A DNA stretch of 55,447 nucleotides, taken from NCBI GenBank assembly GCA_903885605.1, contig CAISJD010000098.1, positions 1-55,447 of the forward strand, written 5' to 3'. Source of the stretch: an uncultured Chthonomonas sp. Its GTDB lineage: Bacteria > Armatimonadota > Chthonomonadetes > Chthonomonadales > CAJBBX01. The notes under the pieces were generated by a model, which was not told where the DNA came from, searched no databases, and saw only the letters and a program-made list of their open reading frames with translations. Both the position numbers and the translations under genes were made by a program. Positions 1 to 8,322 of the stretch are shown here, one piece after another (position 1 is the first letter of the stretch; each line of letters opens with the position of its first letter).

Positions 1-93
1 GGCGCTGAGACGGGCGACGTGATGGGAGTGATGGACGGCGCCATCTCTCGCTTCATGGGCGCGTACCTGCGGTGGCCGGAGCGCCGGGAGTAG
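1..93 (+). CDS. C-terminal end of an unidentified protein (partial)
   Basis: Frame 1 is open from the first base to a TAG at 91-93 and encodes the last 30 residues of a protein ending in ...RWPERRE. The next gene starts only 4 bases after this stop, so the two are probably co-transcribed. The fragment is too short to assign a family; it has no obvious membrane segment or motif. That it is coding is inferred from the open frame and the tight spacing. Confidence 0.5.
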   Translation, partial: GAETGDVMGVMDGAISRFMGAYLRWPERRE

Positions 94-97
94 TCGA

Positions 98-1093
98 ATG
101 ACACAGAGCAAGCCCTCGACGTTCTGCACGACGCTGTGGGCGGCGCCCCTGCTGGTCGCCGTCGGCCTGGCGCTTCTCGGCTGCAACGGGGCAGCCGCCA
201 GACGCGCGGAGCCCACGCAGCCCGGTGTTGCCCAGGTCGCCAGGGCTGCCGCGCCGGCATTCGACGCCGACTACGCTTGGAGCGTGCTCCTGAAGCAGTG
301 CGAGTTCGGCCCAAGGCCCGTGGGCTCGCCGGCCCATCGCAAGACGCGCGACTACCTCGTGGCCGAGATGCGTAAGCATACCGAGACCGTGGTTGAGCAG
401 GACTTCACCTACAAGGAGATGCCGCTAACCAACGTCATCGGCATCTTCGGCCCGGCAGATCGGGCGCCGATCCTCCTCTGCGCACACTGGGACACGCGGC
501 CTACCGCCGACATGGAGATCGACGCTGCCGCGCGTAAGACGCCCATCATGGGGGCAAACGACGGCGCCTCAGGCGTGGCCGTGCTGCTGGCCCTGGCCAA
601 GTCCTTCAAGGCACAGCCGCCTGCGGTGGGTGTAGCCGTGGCGCTGCTCGACGGCGAGGACTACGGAGACTTCGAGCGCGACGAGGGCGTCTTCCTCGGT
701 TCGCGCTACCTCGCGAAGAACCTGAAGCCGGTGGGCAAGCCAACCTACGGCATCCTGTTGGACATGATCGGTGACAAGGACCTGACCATCTTCCGTGAGC
801 AGAACTCCGAGGAGCGTGCGCGGCCCATCAACGACAAGGTCTTCCGCATCGCCTCCGAGCTCGGCCACTCACGCAGCTTCCGGGACCGGATCGGCTACGC
901 CATCACGGACGACCACCTGCCGCTGATCGCAGCCGGCATACCGACCATCGACCTGATCGACTTCGACTATGGCCCATGGCACACAGTGGACGATACGGTG
1001 GATCGATGCTCCAAGGCGAGCCTAAAGGTGGTCGGGGAAACGGTGGGGGAGACGGTCTACAGGGAGAAGAAGGCGCGGCCCGCTAGCCCGTAA
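98..1093 (+). CDS. M28-family zinc lipoprotein, glutaminyl-peptide cyclotransferase-like
   Basis: This 331-residue protein has a lipoprotein signal (ALLGC, lipidated Cys29), so it should be membrane-anchored outside the cytoplasm. The M28 metal-site motifs appear in order: AHWDTRP (His130), GANDGASGV (Asp155), LDGEDYG (Glu187), DDHLPLI, and a late WHTVDDT. The GANDGASG and DGED signatures, together with DDHLP and WHT, resemble bacterial and plant-independent glutaminyl cyclases of the M28 clan more than aminopeptidases, so N-terminal pyroglutamate formation is the more likely activity; aminopeptidase remains possible. The gene follows the upstream partial gene by 4 bases and converges on murI, overlapping it by 11 bases. 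The ATG at 98 gives the only start that keeps the signal peptide intact. Confidence 0.82.
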   Translation: MTQSKPSTFCTTLWAAPLLVAVGLALLGCNGAAARRAEPTQPGVAQVARAAAPAFDADYAWSVLLKQCEFGPRPVGSPAHRKTRDYLVAEMRKHTETVVEQDFTYKEMPLTNVIGIFGPADRAPILLCAHWDTRPTADMEIDAAARKTPIMGANDGASGVAVLLALAKSFKAQPPAVGVAVALLDGEDYGDFERDEGVFLGSRYLAKNLKPVGKPTYGILLDMIGDKDLTIFREQNSEERARPINDKVFRIASELGHSRSFRDRIGYAITDDHLPLIAAGIPTIDLIDFDYGPWHTVDDTVDRCSKASLKVVGETVGETVYREKKARPASP

Positions 1094-1895
1094 GCCGGCC
1101 GTCCTGCCATCGAAGCTCCGTGACGGCAGGCGCGACGGCGTAGCCAAGGACCGCCCGTGCCTGGGCGCCGAAGCGTGCGCCGTCGCCCGTCGTACTCAGG
1201 ACCAGCCTGCCGGCCGTTGTTCCCGCGGGCCCCACGGACGATATGGCCTCGCGGGCCGCCTCGGCGGCGGGATCCACCACATGCATCGTCCAGCCCATGG
1301 CAGACGCGGCCGCCTGAAGATCGGGCAGCAGTAGCGGGTAGTGCGTACAGCCGAGGATCAGCTGCGCGGCCTGACCGCGTAACGGAGCCAAATACCTGCG
1401 GCACGCGTCCAGCGCCTCGGCAGTGCCCGTGAGCCCGGCCTCGACGATGGGCACGAACTCGGGGCAGGCGACCTCGATGACCTGCGTCCCGGGCATGGAA
1501 CGCGCCAGCACCCGCGAGTAGGCCCGGCTTGAGACGGTGCCGGCGGTTGCCATGACGCCCACCGCGCCGGGCGGGCCCAGCATCGCTGAGCGTACGGCCG
1601 GCTCGATCACCCCGTGGCACTGGATGTCAGGCAAGGCCACGCGGACCGTCTCAAGGGCTGTGGCCGACGAGATGTTGCAGGCCATGACAACCGTGCCGCA
1701 GCCCTGCTCTCGGAGGTAACGGCTGATCGCCTCGGCGAAGACTCGAATCTGCTCCAGAGGCCGGGGTCCATAGGGCACGTGCGCCTGGTCGGCCACATAG
1801 AGGATGTCGGCTCCGGAAGCCTGGCTGAGCAGTTCGCGGACTACCGTGAGGCCGCCGAGGCCGGAGTCGAAGACGCCGATTCGTGCCGAAGGCAT
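1083..1895 (-). CDS. murI: Glutamate racemase
   Basis: MurI interconverts L- and D-glutamate in the cytoplasm, supplying D-Glu for peptidoglycan. The 270-residue protein has the expected length. It carries the N-terminal GVFDSGLGGLTV motif (Asp10, Ser11), the first catalytic cysteine in MACNISSATA (Cys73), MATAGT around residue 115, and the second catalytic cysteine in LGCTHYPLL (Cys183, His185). The usual ACNT is here ACNI. I chose the ATG at 1895 over an upstream extension because it gives the canonical N-terminus and lies one base after the stop of the GerMN gene. Third gene of an amidase-GerMN-murI cell-wall operon; its end overlaps the convergent M28 gene. Confidence 0.95.
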   Translation of the reverse strand: MPSARIGVFDSGLGGLTVVRELLSQASGADILYVADQAHVPYGPRPLEQIRVFAEAISRYLREQGCGTVVMACNISSATALETVRVALPDIQCHGVIEPAVRSAMLGPPGAVGVMATAGTVSSRAYSRVLARSMPGTQVIEVACPEFVPIVEAGLTGTAEALDACRRYLAPLRGQAAQLILGCTHYPLLLPDLQAAASAMGWTMHVVDPAAEAAREAISSVGPAGTTAGRLVLSTTGDGARFGAQARAVLGYAVAPAVTELRWQDGRLTG

Positions 1896-1896
1896 G

Positions 1897-2379
1897 CTAC
1901 TGCGGGTATTCCGAGGCCGCCGCCACCGGCAGATCGGTCCAGTCGCCACTATGGTCGCCTACGAACGGCTTGCCGTCCAGCACGACCGAGAGCTCGTTGA
2001 CGGCGGAACACCCGCGCAACACCCGCAGAAGGGTATGCAGGGCCATCGACTCCGTCGTGTCGCCTGCGCCGTTGATGCCCGCGGCTTCGGCGCTGAGTTC
2101 AACGATGGCCTTGCCGTGCTCGATGCGAAGCGAGACAACCCGCGAGCCCTGCGGAAAGCCCGCCTCGGGCGTCATGGCGGCACCAAGCTGCTTCGTGAGC
2201 AAGGCAACCACGGGGTCGGTCGTCTGCACCGGCCCTTCTGTTGCCTCCATCGCGGACTGATCGGCGTTGGGATGATGGACGACGGGCTTCGGCGGCCCGC
2301 CGATCCACCGCAGGGCCACGACGTAGCCCGCTGCCGTGATCAGCGCAACGACGATCAGGGCTCCAAGTACCTTCTTCAT
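1897..2379 (-). CDS. GerMN-domain protein (membrane-anchored or secreted)
   Basis: A 160-residue protein with one N-terminal hydrophobic segment (residues 4-26, beginning MKKVLGALIVV) followed by a GerMN domain from about 50 to 155. GerMN features include the VVSLRIEHGKAIVEL strand pair and the ELSVVLDGKPF segment. GerMN is known from the Bacillus spore-germination protein GerM, but it also occurs in lipoproteins of non-sporulating bacteria, where it is linked to the cell wall. The start codon overlaps the amidase stop in an ATGA, and the murI start follows its stop by one base. A periplasmic wall-related accessory role fits this setting; the biochemical function is unknown. Confidence 0.78.
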   Translation of the reverse strand: MKKVLGALIVVALITAAGYVVALRWIGGPPKPVVHHPNADQSAMEATEGPVQTTDPVVALLTKQLGAAMTPEAGFPQGSRVVSLRIEHGKAIVELSAEAAGINGAGDTTESMALHTLLRVLRGCSAVNELSVVLDGKPFVGDHSGDWTDLPVAAASEYPQ

Positions 2380-4046
2380 TGCGGTTCACCAGGGATGGAG
2401 CGGGGTGCGCCGCTCTCCACAAACTGACGGATGCCTGCGGCCACTGCCTCTGCGGCACGACGCTGCCATGTGGGGTCCATCAGCAGGGCGCGATCTCGGG
2501 AATGGTTCAGGAAGCCCATCTCAACCAGAGCCGCCGGCACGTTGGCGTTCCGGAGTACTGCCAGGCCCGTGGGATAGAGCCGGCCGTCGGCCCGGGCGCC
2601 CTTGTTTGGGATGCCCGAAACCACCGCCAACCGGTCGATCACCAGCGTCGCCAGCATCTGCCCCATCTCGCTGCCTGTGTGGTAGTAGGTCGTGCTGCCG
2701 GATGCCGTCTCCGGCGTTGGACAGGAATCGATGTGCAGGCTCAGGAAAAGGTCACCACCTACGGTATCGGCCACTGCCGGCCGTGCGCTCAGGGGCACGT
2801 CCGTGTCGTCGGAGCGGGTCATCACCACCCGCGCGCCCATGGAAGCCAACGCTTCCTGAACCAGTGTGGCGATCTGGAGGTTCAGCGCCTTCTCCTGGAC
2901 CACAGTGCCATCGGCGGACGACTGGCAGCCCGGCGCGCCGCCGCCGTGCCCGGGATCGAGGACGATGGTAGCCTCAGCCATGCGCTTGCCTAGCCCCTTC
3001 GGAGCCGAGACCAGGCATACCAGCCCCCGCTGGTTGGCGCTCTCGATGCGCACGATGGAGACCGACCGCAAGTCCAGGGAAACTGTGACAGCGCCCGGAG
3101 ACTTGGCGGAGGCCTCAACACGAATGGCGCCTACCAGCGGGTGATCGGCCGCCAGCGTGCGGGGCTGAGCCAGGGTCGTGTTTGGCAACTCGATGGTCGC
3201 GGCCCGGGCGGTGTCCGTCACACGCAGCAACGGCTGCACAGGACCGGACGTGACGATGATGACACGAGCCACACGATCAGTCACCCGTACGAACTGGACA
3301 TCCTGAAACTGCACAGGCGTCGCCGGTTGCGGCTGCACAGGTGTCGGAGCCGGAGCCGTTGGGCCTGGTACGCCTGATGGCGCGGAGCCGTCGATGGGCT
3401 TGGCGGGTTGCACGCCGCCGGGTGGAGCCTGCTGCGGCTTGGGCGACGGGCCCTGAGTCGATGGCGGCGGAGACGGGCGGGCGTCGATGCTGCCGGCCTG
3501 CTGCGTCGCGGCCGCGGGCGGCGGCACGGTGGGGGCAGGCGGGCGCGGCTTCTCCGCCTCGACCTTCGGCGCGGGCGGAGGAGGCGTCGCCGCTGCGACA
3601 GGCTTCGCGGGCGCCGGGGCCGGCTTAACGTCGGGAGGCGGTTCTGAGGCGACCTTGCGGCCCTCGGGCGTAGAGATTGATGCCACCCCGTCCCTCACGC
3701 TGACGGCCAGTTGCAGGTCATGGCGCAGGGAGGAATAGGGCGCCATGCGGCCGCCGGCCAGTTTCGCGAGGGGAATCTCCAGCGCCTTGCCGGCTCTGGT
3801 CGTAGCCGTGGCTGTCTCCTCGTTGCGAGAGAGGACATAGCTCAGGGCGAGCGCCCTGAGGGCCTCCAGCGGGAGGTAGATCTCGGCGCCGTCCTGCGCG
3901 CCGGGCTTGGCCAGCCGCTTGCCATCGATCACGATCTCGAGCGGTTGCAGCACAGGGACCGCGCAGGCAACCCCAGCCGCCGCCCAGAGGAGCGGCAGCA
4001 CAGTGAGCATGGCGCCGACAAGGCCTAGCTGATTACGGAGTCGCAT
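2376..4046 (-). CDS. N-acetylmuramoyl-L-alanine amidase with AMIN domain
   Basis: Secreted zinc amidase that cleaves the bond between N-acetylmuramic acid and L-alanine in peptidoglycan. The 556 residues comprise a signal peptide (to about 30), a copper-amine-oxidase-N-like beta domain (about 35-145), a Pro/Ala-rich linker (about 150-270), an AMIN-like beta domain (about 275-370) and a C-terminal Amidase_3 domain. The catalytic motifs are visible: VLDPGHGG, the glutamate in VQEKALNL, SLHIDS and VEMGFLNH. The AMIN domain normally targets such enzymes to the septum or wall. It is first in the amidase-GerMN-murI operon, with 57 bases separating it from recD2 upstream; an AT-rich TATTAT at about 4071-4076 could serve as a -10 but has no good -35. 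Confidence 0.92.
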   Translation of the reverse strand: MRLRNQLGLVGAMLTVLPLLWAAAGVACAVPVLQPLEIVIDGKRLAKPGAQDGAEIYLPLEALRALALSYVLSRNEETATATTRAGKALEIPLAKLAGGRMAPYSSLRHDLQLAVSVRDGVASISTPEGRKVASEPPPDVKPAPAPAKPVAAATPPPPAPKVEAEKPRPPAPTVPPPAAATQQAGSIDARPSPPPSTQGPSPKPQQAPPGGVQPAKPIDGSAPSGVPGPTAPAPTPVQPQPATPVQFQDVQFVRVTDRVARVIIVTSGPVQPLLRVTDTARAATIELPNTTLAQPRTLAADHPLVGAIRVEASAKSPGAVTVSLDLRSVSIVRIESANQRGLVCLVSAPKGLGKRMAEATIVLDPGHGGGAPGCQSSADGTVVQEKALNLQIATLVQEALASMGARVVMTRSDDTDVPLSARPAVADTVGGDLFLSLHIDSCPTPETASGSTTYYHTGSEMGQMLATLVIDRLAVVSGIPNKGARADGRLYPTGLAVLRNANVPAALVEMGFLNHSRDRALLMDPTWQRRAAEAVAAGIRQFVESGAPRSIPGEPQ

Positions 4047-4103
4047 GGTTGAATGAGTACCTGGAACTCACGATAATACCTGACGCATCACCGAATCGGC
4101 TCA

Positions 4104-6323
4104 TTACGGCACACCAATGAGCGCCTTCAGCCGCGCGCGCAGGAGGCCGTACCGGTTGTCGGACTGATCGTTCCGCACCGCACGGGCGATGGCGCGCTTG
4201 TCGCCGACCAACACGCAGAGCCGTCGGGCTCGGGTCATGGCGGTGTAGAGCAGGTTGCGCTGAAGCATCATGTAGTGGCTCATATCGAGGGCAATCACCA
4301 CGGCGGCGAACTCACTGCCCTGGCTCTTGTGAACAGAGACGGCGTAGGCGATCTGCAGTTCGTCCAAATCGTCCTGACCATACTCTACCGGTCCGTCGCC
4401 GTAGTCCACGGAGAGTAGCCTGTCCTCCGCGTTGATCGCCGTGATCGAGCCCGTGTCGCCGTTGTAGACCTGCCGGTCGTAGTCGTTCACCGTCTGCATC
4501 ACCCGGTCGCCCACGCGGAAGGTGCGGCCGCCGCGTGTCACTTCGGCCTTGGTCGGCGCCGCGGCGTTCATGGCCGCCTGCAGCTGTTCGTTCAGGGCTG
4601 CAACCCCGGCGGGACCGCGGTACATGGGCGCCAGGACCTGGATGCTCTCAGCCGTGTAGCCCAGCCGCGGAAGCGAACGGGCCGCCGCCTGGACGGTTCG
4701 CTGCGCCGTCTCCTCGGCGCCCTGCGCCTCGATGAACACGCAGTCGTGCTCACGGTGCGAGCGGGCGTCCTCAAGCCGGGGCATGCGCCCCTGGTTGATC
4801 TCATGCGCATTGAGGACGATGAGGCTGGCTGCGGCCTGGCGGAAGATCTGGTCCAGGTGGCAGACCACGATGTCCTGCGTGGCGATGAGGTCGGCCAGGA
4901 CGCTGCCCGGACCCACCGAGGGCAACTGGTCCGCATCACCCACGAGGATCAGCTTGGCGTGGTCGGGCGCAGCGTCGAAGAGGGCGTGGGCCAGGTGCAG
5001 GTCCAGCATGGACGCCTCATCGACGATGATCACATCGCAGTCGAGCGGATTGGAGTGATCGGCGGCAAATGCCTGGCGGCTGGGGTCGAACCGCAGCAGG
5101 CGATGCAGCGTCTGCGCGGAGCGGCCCGTCACCTCGGCCAGCCGCTTCGCCGCCCGCCCGGTGGGGCTCGCCAGCGACACCGTGAGGCCTCGCGCCTCAA
5201 GCGCCTGCACGATGAGGTTGGTCACCGTCGTCTTGCCGGTGCCGGGGCCGCCGGTGAGGACCATGAGAGGGTGCGCCAGCGCGAGATGCACGGCCTGCCG
5301 CTGCGCCGGACTGAGCTCCAGCCCCTGCATGATCTCCTGGTGGCCGAGCCAGGCATCGACCTTCTCGGGTGCCACGGGCCGTTGGCTACGGCTGTTCGCC
5401 ACGCGCGCCACGGCCCGCGCCAACTCGTTCTCCACCTCCCACAGCCCCGGCGTGTAGATGGCATCCTGACCCAATGCCGCGTCGCGAACCAGCTGCCCCG
5501 ACGCCGTCATCTGGGCGAGCACGGGCTCCACAGAGGCAGCCTCTACCTTCAGGAGGCACGTAGAGCGCTCCAGCAGGAGTTGCGCGGGCAGAAAGGCGTG
5601 TCCCTCCTCCGTGGCGCGAGAGAGGGCATAGGTGAGCCCGGCTGCGATGCGCGCGGGATGGTCGGTCTGGAACCCGAGGTGCTGGGCGATCTGGTCGGCC
5701 TTGATGAACCCGATGCCATGCACGTCGTGGGCCAGCCGGTACGGGTTGGCCTCCACCGCCCGCACGGCTCCGCTCCCGTATGTTCGATAGATGCGAGCGG
5801 CATAGGCAGACGAGACGCCGTGGCTCATGAGGAAGAGCATCACCTGACGCACGGCCGACTGCTGCTCCCATGCCTTGCGGATGCGAGCGGCCCTACCCGG
5901 CCCGATGCCGGGCACCGACTGCAGGCGCGCCGGGTCCTGCTCGATGACGTCCAGTGCGTCGGCGCCGAGGTGGCGAACCAGAGCCTTCGCCAGGCCCGGT
6001 CCGATGCCCTTCACGAGGCCCGAGCCGAGGTAGCGCTCAATCCCGGCGGCACTGGAGGGACGCACGCTCTCGTACCGCTGCACCTCGAACTGGCGGCCAA
6101 ACTGCGGGTGCATACGCCACGCCCCGTAGAGCCGCAAGGGCTCCCCGGCAAAGGGCTCGCCCATCGCGCCGACCACGGTCACCGGCTCACTACGCCCGTC
6201 CACCTGCAGCTTGGCCACAGTGAACCCGGCATCGTCGGCGCGATAGGTGACCCGGTCGAGCACCCCCTCGATCACGTCCGGCGCAGCGGGTCCGGCAGCC
6301 TCCTGCCCGGTGGCGGCACACAT
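4104..6323 (-). CDS. recD2: RecD2-type ATP-dependent DNA helicase
   Basis: A 739-residue SF1B helicase of the RecD2 type, the form found without RecBC and implicated in DNA repair and replication-fork maintenance. The N-terminal part has the OB-like and helix-hairpin-helix region with VPGIGPGRAARI. Helicase motifs follow: Walker A GGPGTGKTT near residue 358, the Walker B DVIIVDEASML, LVGDADQLPSVGPG, and C-terminal AVSVHKSQGSEF and LLYTAMTRARR. Length matches RecD2 of Deinococcus and Bacillus rather than the shorter E. coli RecD. The gene begins 5 bases after the stop of the epimerase gene, so the two are probably co-transcribed. No recB or recC is in the window. Confidence 0.95.
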   Translation of the reverse strand: MCAATGQEAAGPAAPDVIEGVLDRVTYRADDAGFTVAKLQVDGRSEPVTVVGAMGEPFAGEPLRLYGAWRMHPQFGRQFEVQRYESVRPSSAAGIERYLGSGLVKGIGPGLAKALVRHLGADALDVIEQDPARLQSVPGIGPGRAARIRKAWEQQSAVRQVMLFLMSHGVSSAYAARIYRTYGSGAVRAVEANPYRLAHDVHGIGFIKADQIAQHLGFQTDHPARIAAGLTYALSRATEEGHAFLPAQLLLERSTCLLKVEAASVEPVLAQMTASGQLVRDAALGQDAIYTPGLWEVENELARAVARVANSRSQRPVAPEKVDAWLGHQEIMQGLELSPAQRQAVHLALAHPLMVLTGGPGTGKTTVTNLIVQALEARGLTVSLASPTGRAAKRLAEVTGRSAQTLHRLLRFDPSRQAFAADHSNPLDCDVIIVDEASMLDLHLAHALFDAAPDHAKLILVGDADQLPSVGPGSVLADLIATQDIVVCHLDQIFRQAAASLIVLNAHEINQGRMPRLEDARSHREHDCVFIEAQGAEETAQRTVQAAARSLPRLGYTAESIQVLAPMYRGPAGVAALNEQLQAAMNAAAPTKAEVTRGGRTFRVGDRVMQTVNDYDRQVYNGDTGSITAINAEDRLLSVDYGDGPVEYGQDDLDELQIAYAVSVHKSQGSEFAAVVIALDMSHYMMLQRNLLYTAMTRARRLCVLVGDKRAIARAVRNDQSDNRYGLLRARLKALIGVP

Positions 6324-6328
6324 GGGCG

Positions 6329-7297
6329 TCAGCCGCGCAGCGCCTCAACGGTCCGTTGCAGCCCGCGCTCCAGCGTCCACTGCGGCCCGAAGCCCAGGGT
6401 CTCACGGGCTCGTGTCGTGTCGGCGGCCGAGTGCTTGATGTCGCCCACCCGCTCCTCCGCATGGACGGCGGCGACGCTGGACCCCGCGGCCTCCACCACT
6501 GCGGCTGCCAGCGCGGTCACGGTGATGGAGCGCCCACCGGCGATGTTGAAGAGCTTGCCCGCCGCGCCGTCGGCCGTTGCAGCCAGCAGGTTGGCCCGCG
6601 CCACATCCTGAACAAAGAGGAAATCGCGGGTCTGCAGGCCGTCTCCAAAGATCGTCGGCGCCTCGCCCCTCAGGGCCTTGTCAATGAACTTGGGAATGGC
6701 TGCGGCATACTGGCTGTCAGGCCGCTGGCGCGGGCCGTAGACGTTGAAGTAGCGCAGAGCGACGGCCTCGAAGCCGTAGAGCTCCCAGAAGAGGCGGCAG
6801 AGGTGCTCACCGTAGAGCTTCTCGAGGCCATAGGGCGATGTTGGGGCGGGCAGCTCGTCTTCGGGCGTGGGCAGGCGCAGCGTGTTGCCGTAGACCGCCG
6901 AACTGGAGGACATCACCAGCCGGCGCGCACCGGCCGCCTGCGCCGCCCGCAGGACGTTGCGTGTGCCGTCGATATTAACGCTGTCCGCGGTCACCGGATC
7001 GGCGACGGAGCCCGGCACTGAGATGAAGGCCGCGAGGTGGAACACAAGCTCAACGCCCTCGGCGGCCTCGGCGCAGGCCTGTTCGTTCCGGATATCGCCG
7101 CGCACAACCTCGATCTGTCCGGTAAGATGGTCGAGGTTCGAGGCGCGGCCCGTGGTGAAGTCGTCCAGGACCCGCACCTGTGCGCCGTGGGAGACCAGCG
7201 CCTCCACGACGTGCGAGCCGATGAAGCCCGCACCGCCGGTGACAAGCGCCTTCACGCCCTGGGGCAGGGCGATGACTACGTCGGAGCCGGATGGCAT
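6329..7297 (-). CDS. NAD-dependent sugar-nucleotide epimerase/dehydratase (GalE-like)
   Basis: A 322-residue extended short-chain dehydrogenase that acts on nucleotide sugars in the cytoplasm, for example as a UDP-glucose or UDP-N-acetylglucosamine 4-epimerase. The N-terminal Rossmann motif is TGGAGFIGSH, the catalytic serine region is MSSSSAVYGN, and the YxxxK pair is in SPYGLEKLYG. RYFNVYGPRQ is typical of the epimerase subgroup. The substrate cannot be assigned from sequence. The ATG at 7297 follows GGAGG by about 10 bases. It is divergent from the pseudouridine synthase gene, sharing a 71-base intergenic region, and precedes recD2 by 5 bases. Confidence 0.9.
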   Translation of the reverse strand: MPSGSDVVIALPQGVKALVTGGAGFIGSHVVEALVSHGAQVRVLDDFTTGRASNLDHLTGQIEVVRGDIRNEQACAEAAEGVELVFHLAAFISVPGSVADPVTADSVNIDGTRNVLRAAQAAGARRLVMSSSSAVYGNTLRLPTPEDELPAPTSPYGLEKLYGEHLCRLFWELYGFEAVALRYFNVYGPRQRPDSQYAAAIPKFIDKALRGEAPTIFGDGLQTRDFLFVQDVARANLLAATADGAAGKLFNIAGGRSITVTALAAAVVEAAGSSVAAVHAEERVGDIKHSAADTTRARETLGFGPQWTLERGLQRTVEALRG

Positions 7298-7368
7298 GTC
7301 TTCAATTCCTCCGTGGCCGCCGTCCGCGGACGAACCGGCACATCTCAGGATACCAGTGGGAGGGCCCG

Positions 7369-8322
7369 ATGCTTGAGTGGGTTGTGACGGAGGCCCAGGC
7401 CGGAGCGCGCGCCGACGTCGTCATCGCCGAGTTGGCGGAGGTCACGCGAACGGCCGCCCAGCGGCTGATGGCCGACGAGAGCTTCCTCATCAACGGATTG
7501 CCCGCCAAGCCGTCGGCGCGCCTTCGGCTGGGTGACGCGGTGAGCGGCGAGATCCCGCCGCCGATCCCTTCGCATGTCGAGGCCGAGGTCATCGAGCTGG
7601 ATATCGTCTACGAGGACGGCGACATCATCGTCATCAACAAGCCGCAGGGCCTGGTGGTGCATCCCGCTCCGGGCACGCCGTCGGGCACCGTCGTGAACGC
7701 GATCCTCGCCCACGCCACGGACCTATCCGGCATCGGCGGCGAACAGCGCCCGGGCATCGTCCACCGCCTCGACAAGGACACCTCGGGCCTGCTCATGATC
7801 GCCAAGAACGACCATAGCCACGCGGGGCTCCAGGCACAAATCCAGACGCGCACGGCGTCGCGGCTCTACCTGGCGCTGGTGCACGGCACGCCGCGCTTCA
7901 ACGAGGCCGAGGTCGATGCCCCCATCGGCCGCCATCCGGTGGACCGGAAGCGGATGGCCGTGCTGTCGCCGGGCGCCTCGGGTGCGCGCTCCGCACAGAC
8001 ACGGCTGCGAGTGCTGCAGGCCCTGCCCGACGCCGCACTGGTGGAGGCGGCCCTGCGGACGGGCCGCACCCACCAGATCCGCGTCCACTGCGCCTACACA
8101 GGCCATCCGGTGCTGGCCGACCCGGTCTACGGCGTCGCCACGCTGGACCGCCGCTGGTTCGCTGCGCGCGGCATGGCGCCCCCCACCGCGCAGATGCTCC
8201 ACGCTTATAGGCTCAAGCTGACGCACCCCCGCACCGGCGAAGCTCTGCAGTTCGAGGCGCCCATGCCCGAACCCATGCGCGCGGCGCTCCTCGCTTGCGG
8301 CGGTGAGCCGGGGTCGCTCTAA
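7369..8322 (+). CDS. rluD: RluD-type 23S rRNA pseudouridine synthase
   Basis: This enzyme isomerises uridines in large-subunit rRNA. The 317 residues hold an N-terminal S4-like RNA-binding domain (about 12-65) and a catalytic domain with HRLDKDTSGLL, where Asp135 is the catalytic aspartate, and the C-terminal RTGRTHQIRVH motif. The start at 7369 was chosen over an in-frame upstream extension because GGGAGG lies just before it and the S4 domain begins right after it. The family call is firm; RluD rather than another RluA-class member is inferred from the S4 domain. It is divergent from the epimerase, and its stop overlaps the convergent CBM9-like gene by 4 bases. Confidence 0.92.
   Translation: MLEWVVTEAQAGARADVVIAELAEVTRTAAQRLMADESFLINGLPAKPSARLRLGDAVSGEIPPPIPSHVEAEVIELDIVYEDGDIIVINKPQGLVVHPAPGTPSGTVVNAILAHATDLSGIGGEQRPGIVHRLDKDTSGLLMIAKNDHSHAGLQAQIQTRTASRLYLALVHGTPRFNEAEVDAPIGRHPVDRKRMAVLSPGASGARSAQTRLRVLQALPDAALVEAALRTGRTHQIRVHCAYTGHPVLADPVYGVATLDRRWFAARGMAPPTAQMLHAYRLKLTHPRTGEALQFEAPMPEPMRAALLACGGEPGSL

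Noticed and set aside
3301-3640. Proline/alanine-rich repetitive stretch as a DNA repeat or insertion
   Set aside because: It encodes the low-complexity linker of the amidase and keeps the reading frame; no exact repeat unit is present.
4746-6611. A 621-codon open frame on the plus strand
   Set aside because: It lies antisense to recD2 and the epimerase, whose protein motifs are unmistakable. Its translation is Arg/His/Gly-rich without any motif; long antisense frames are expected in GC-rich DNA.
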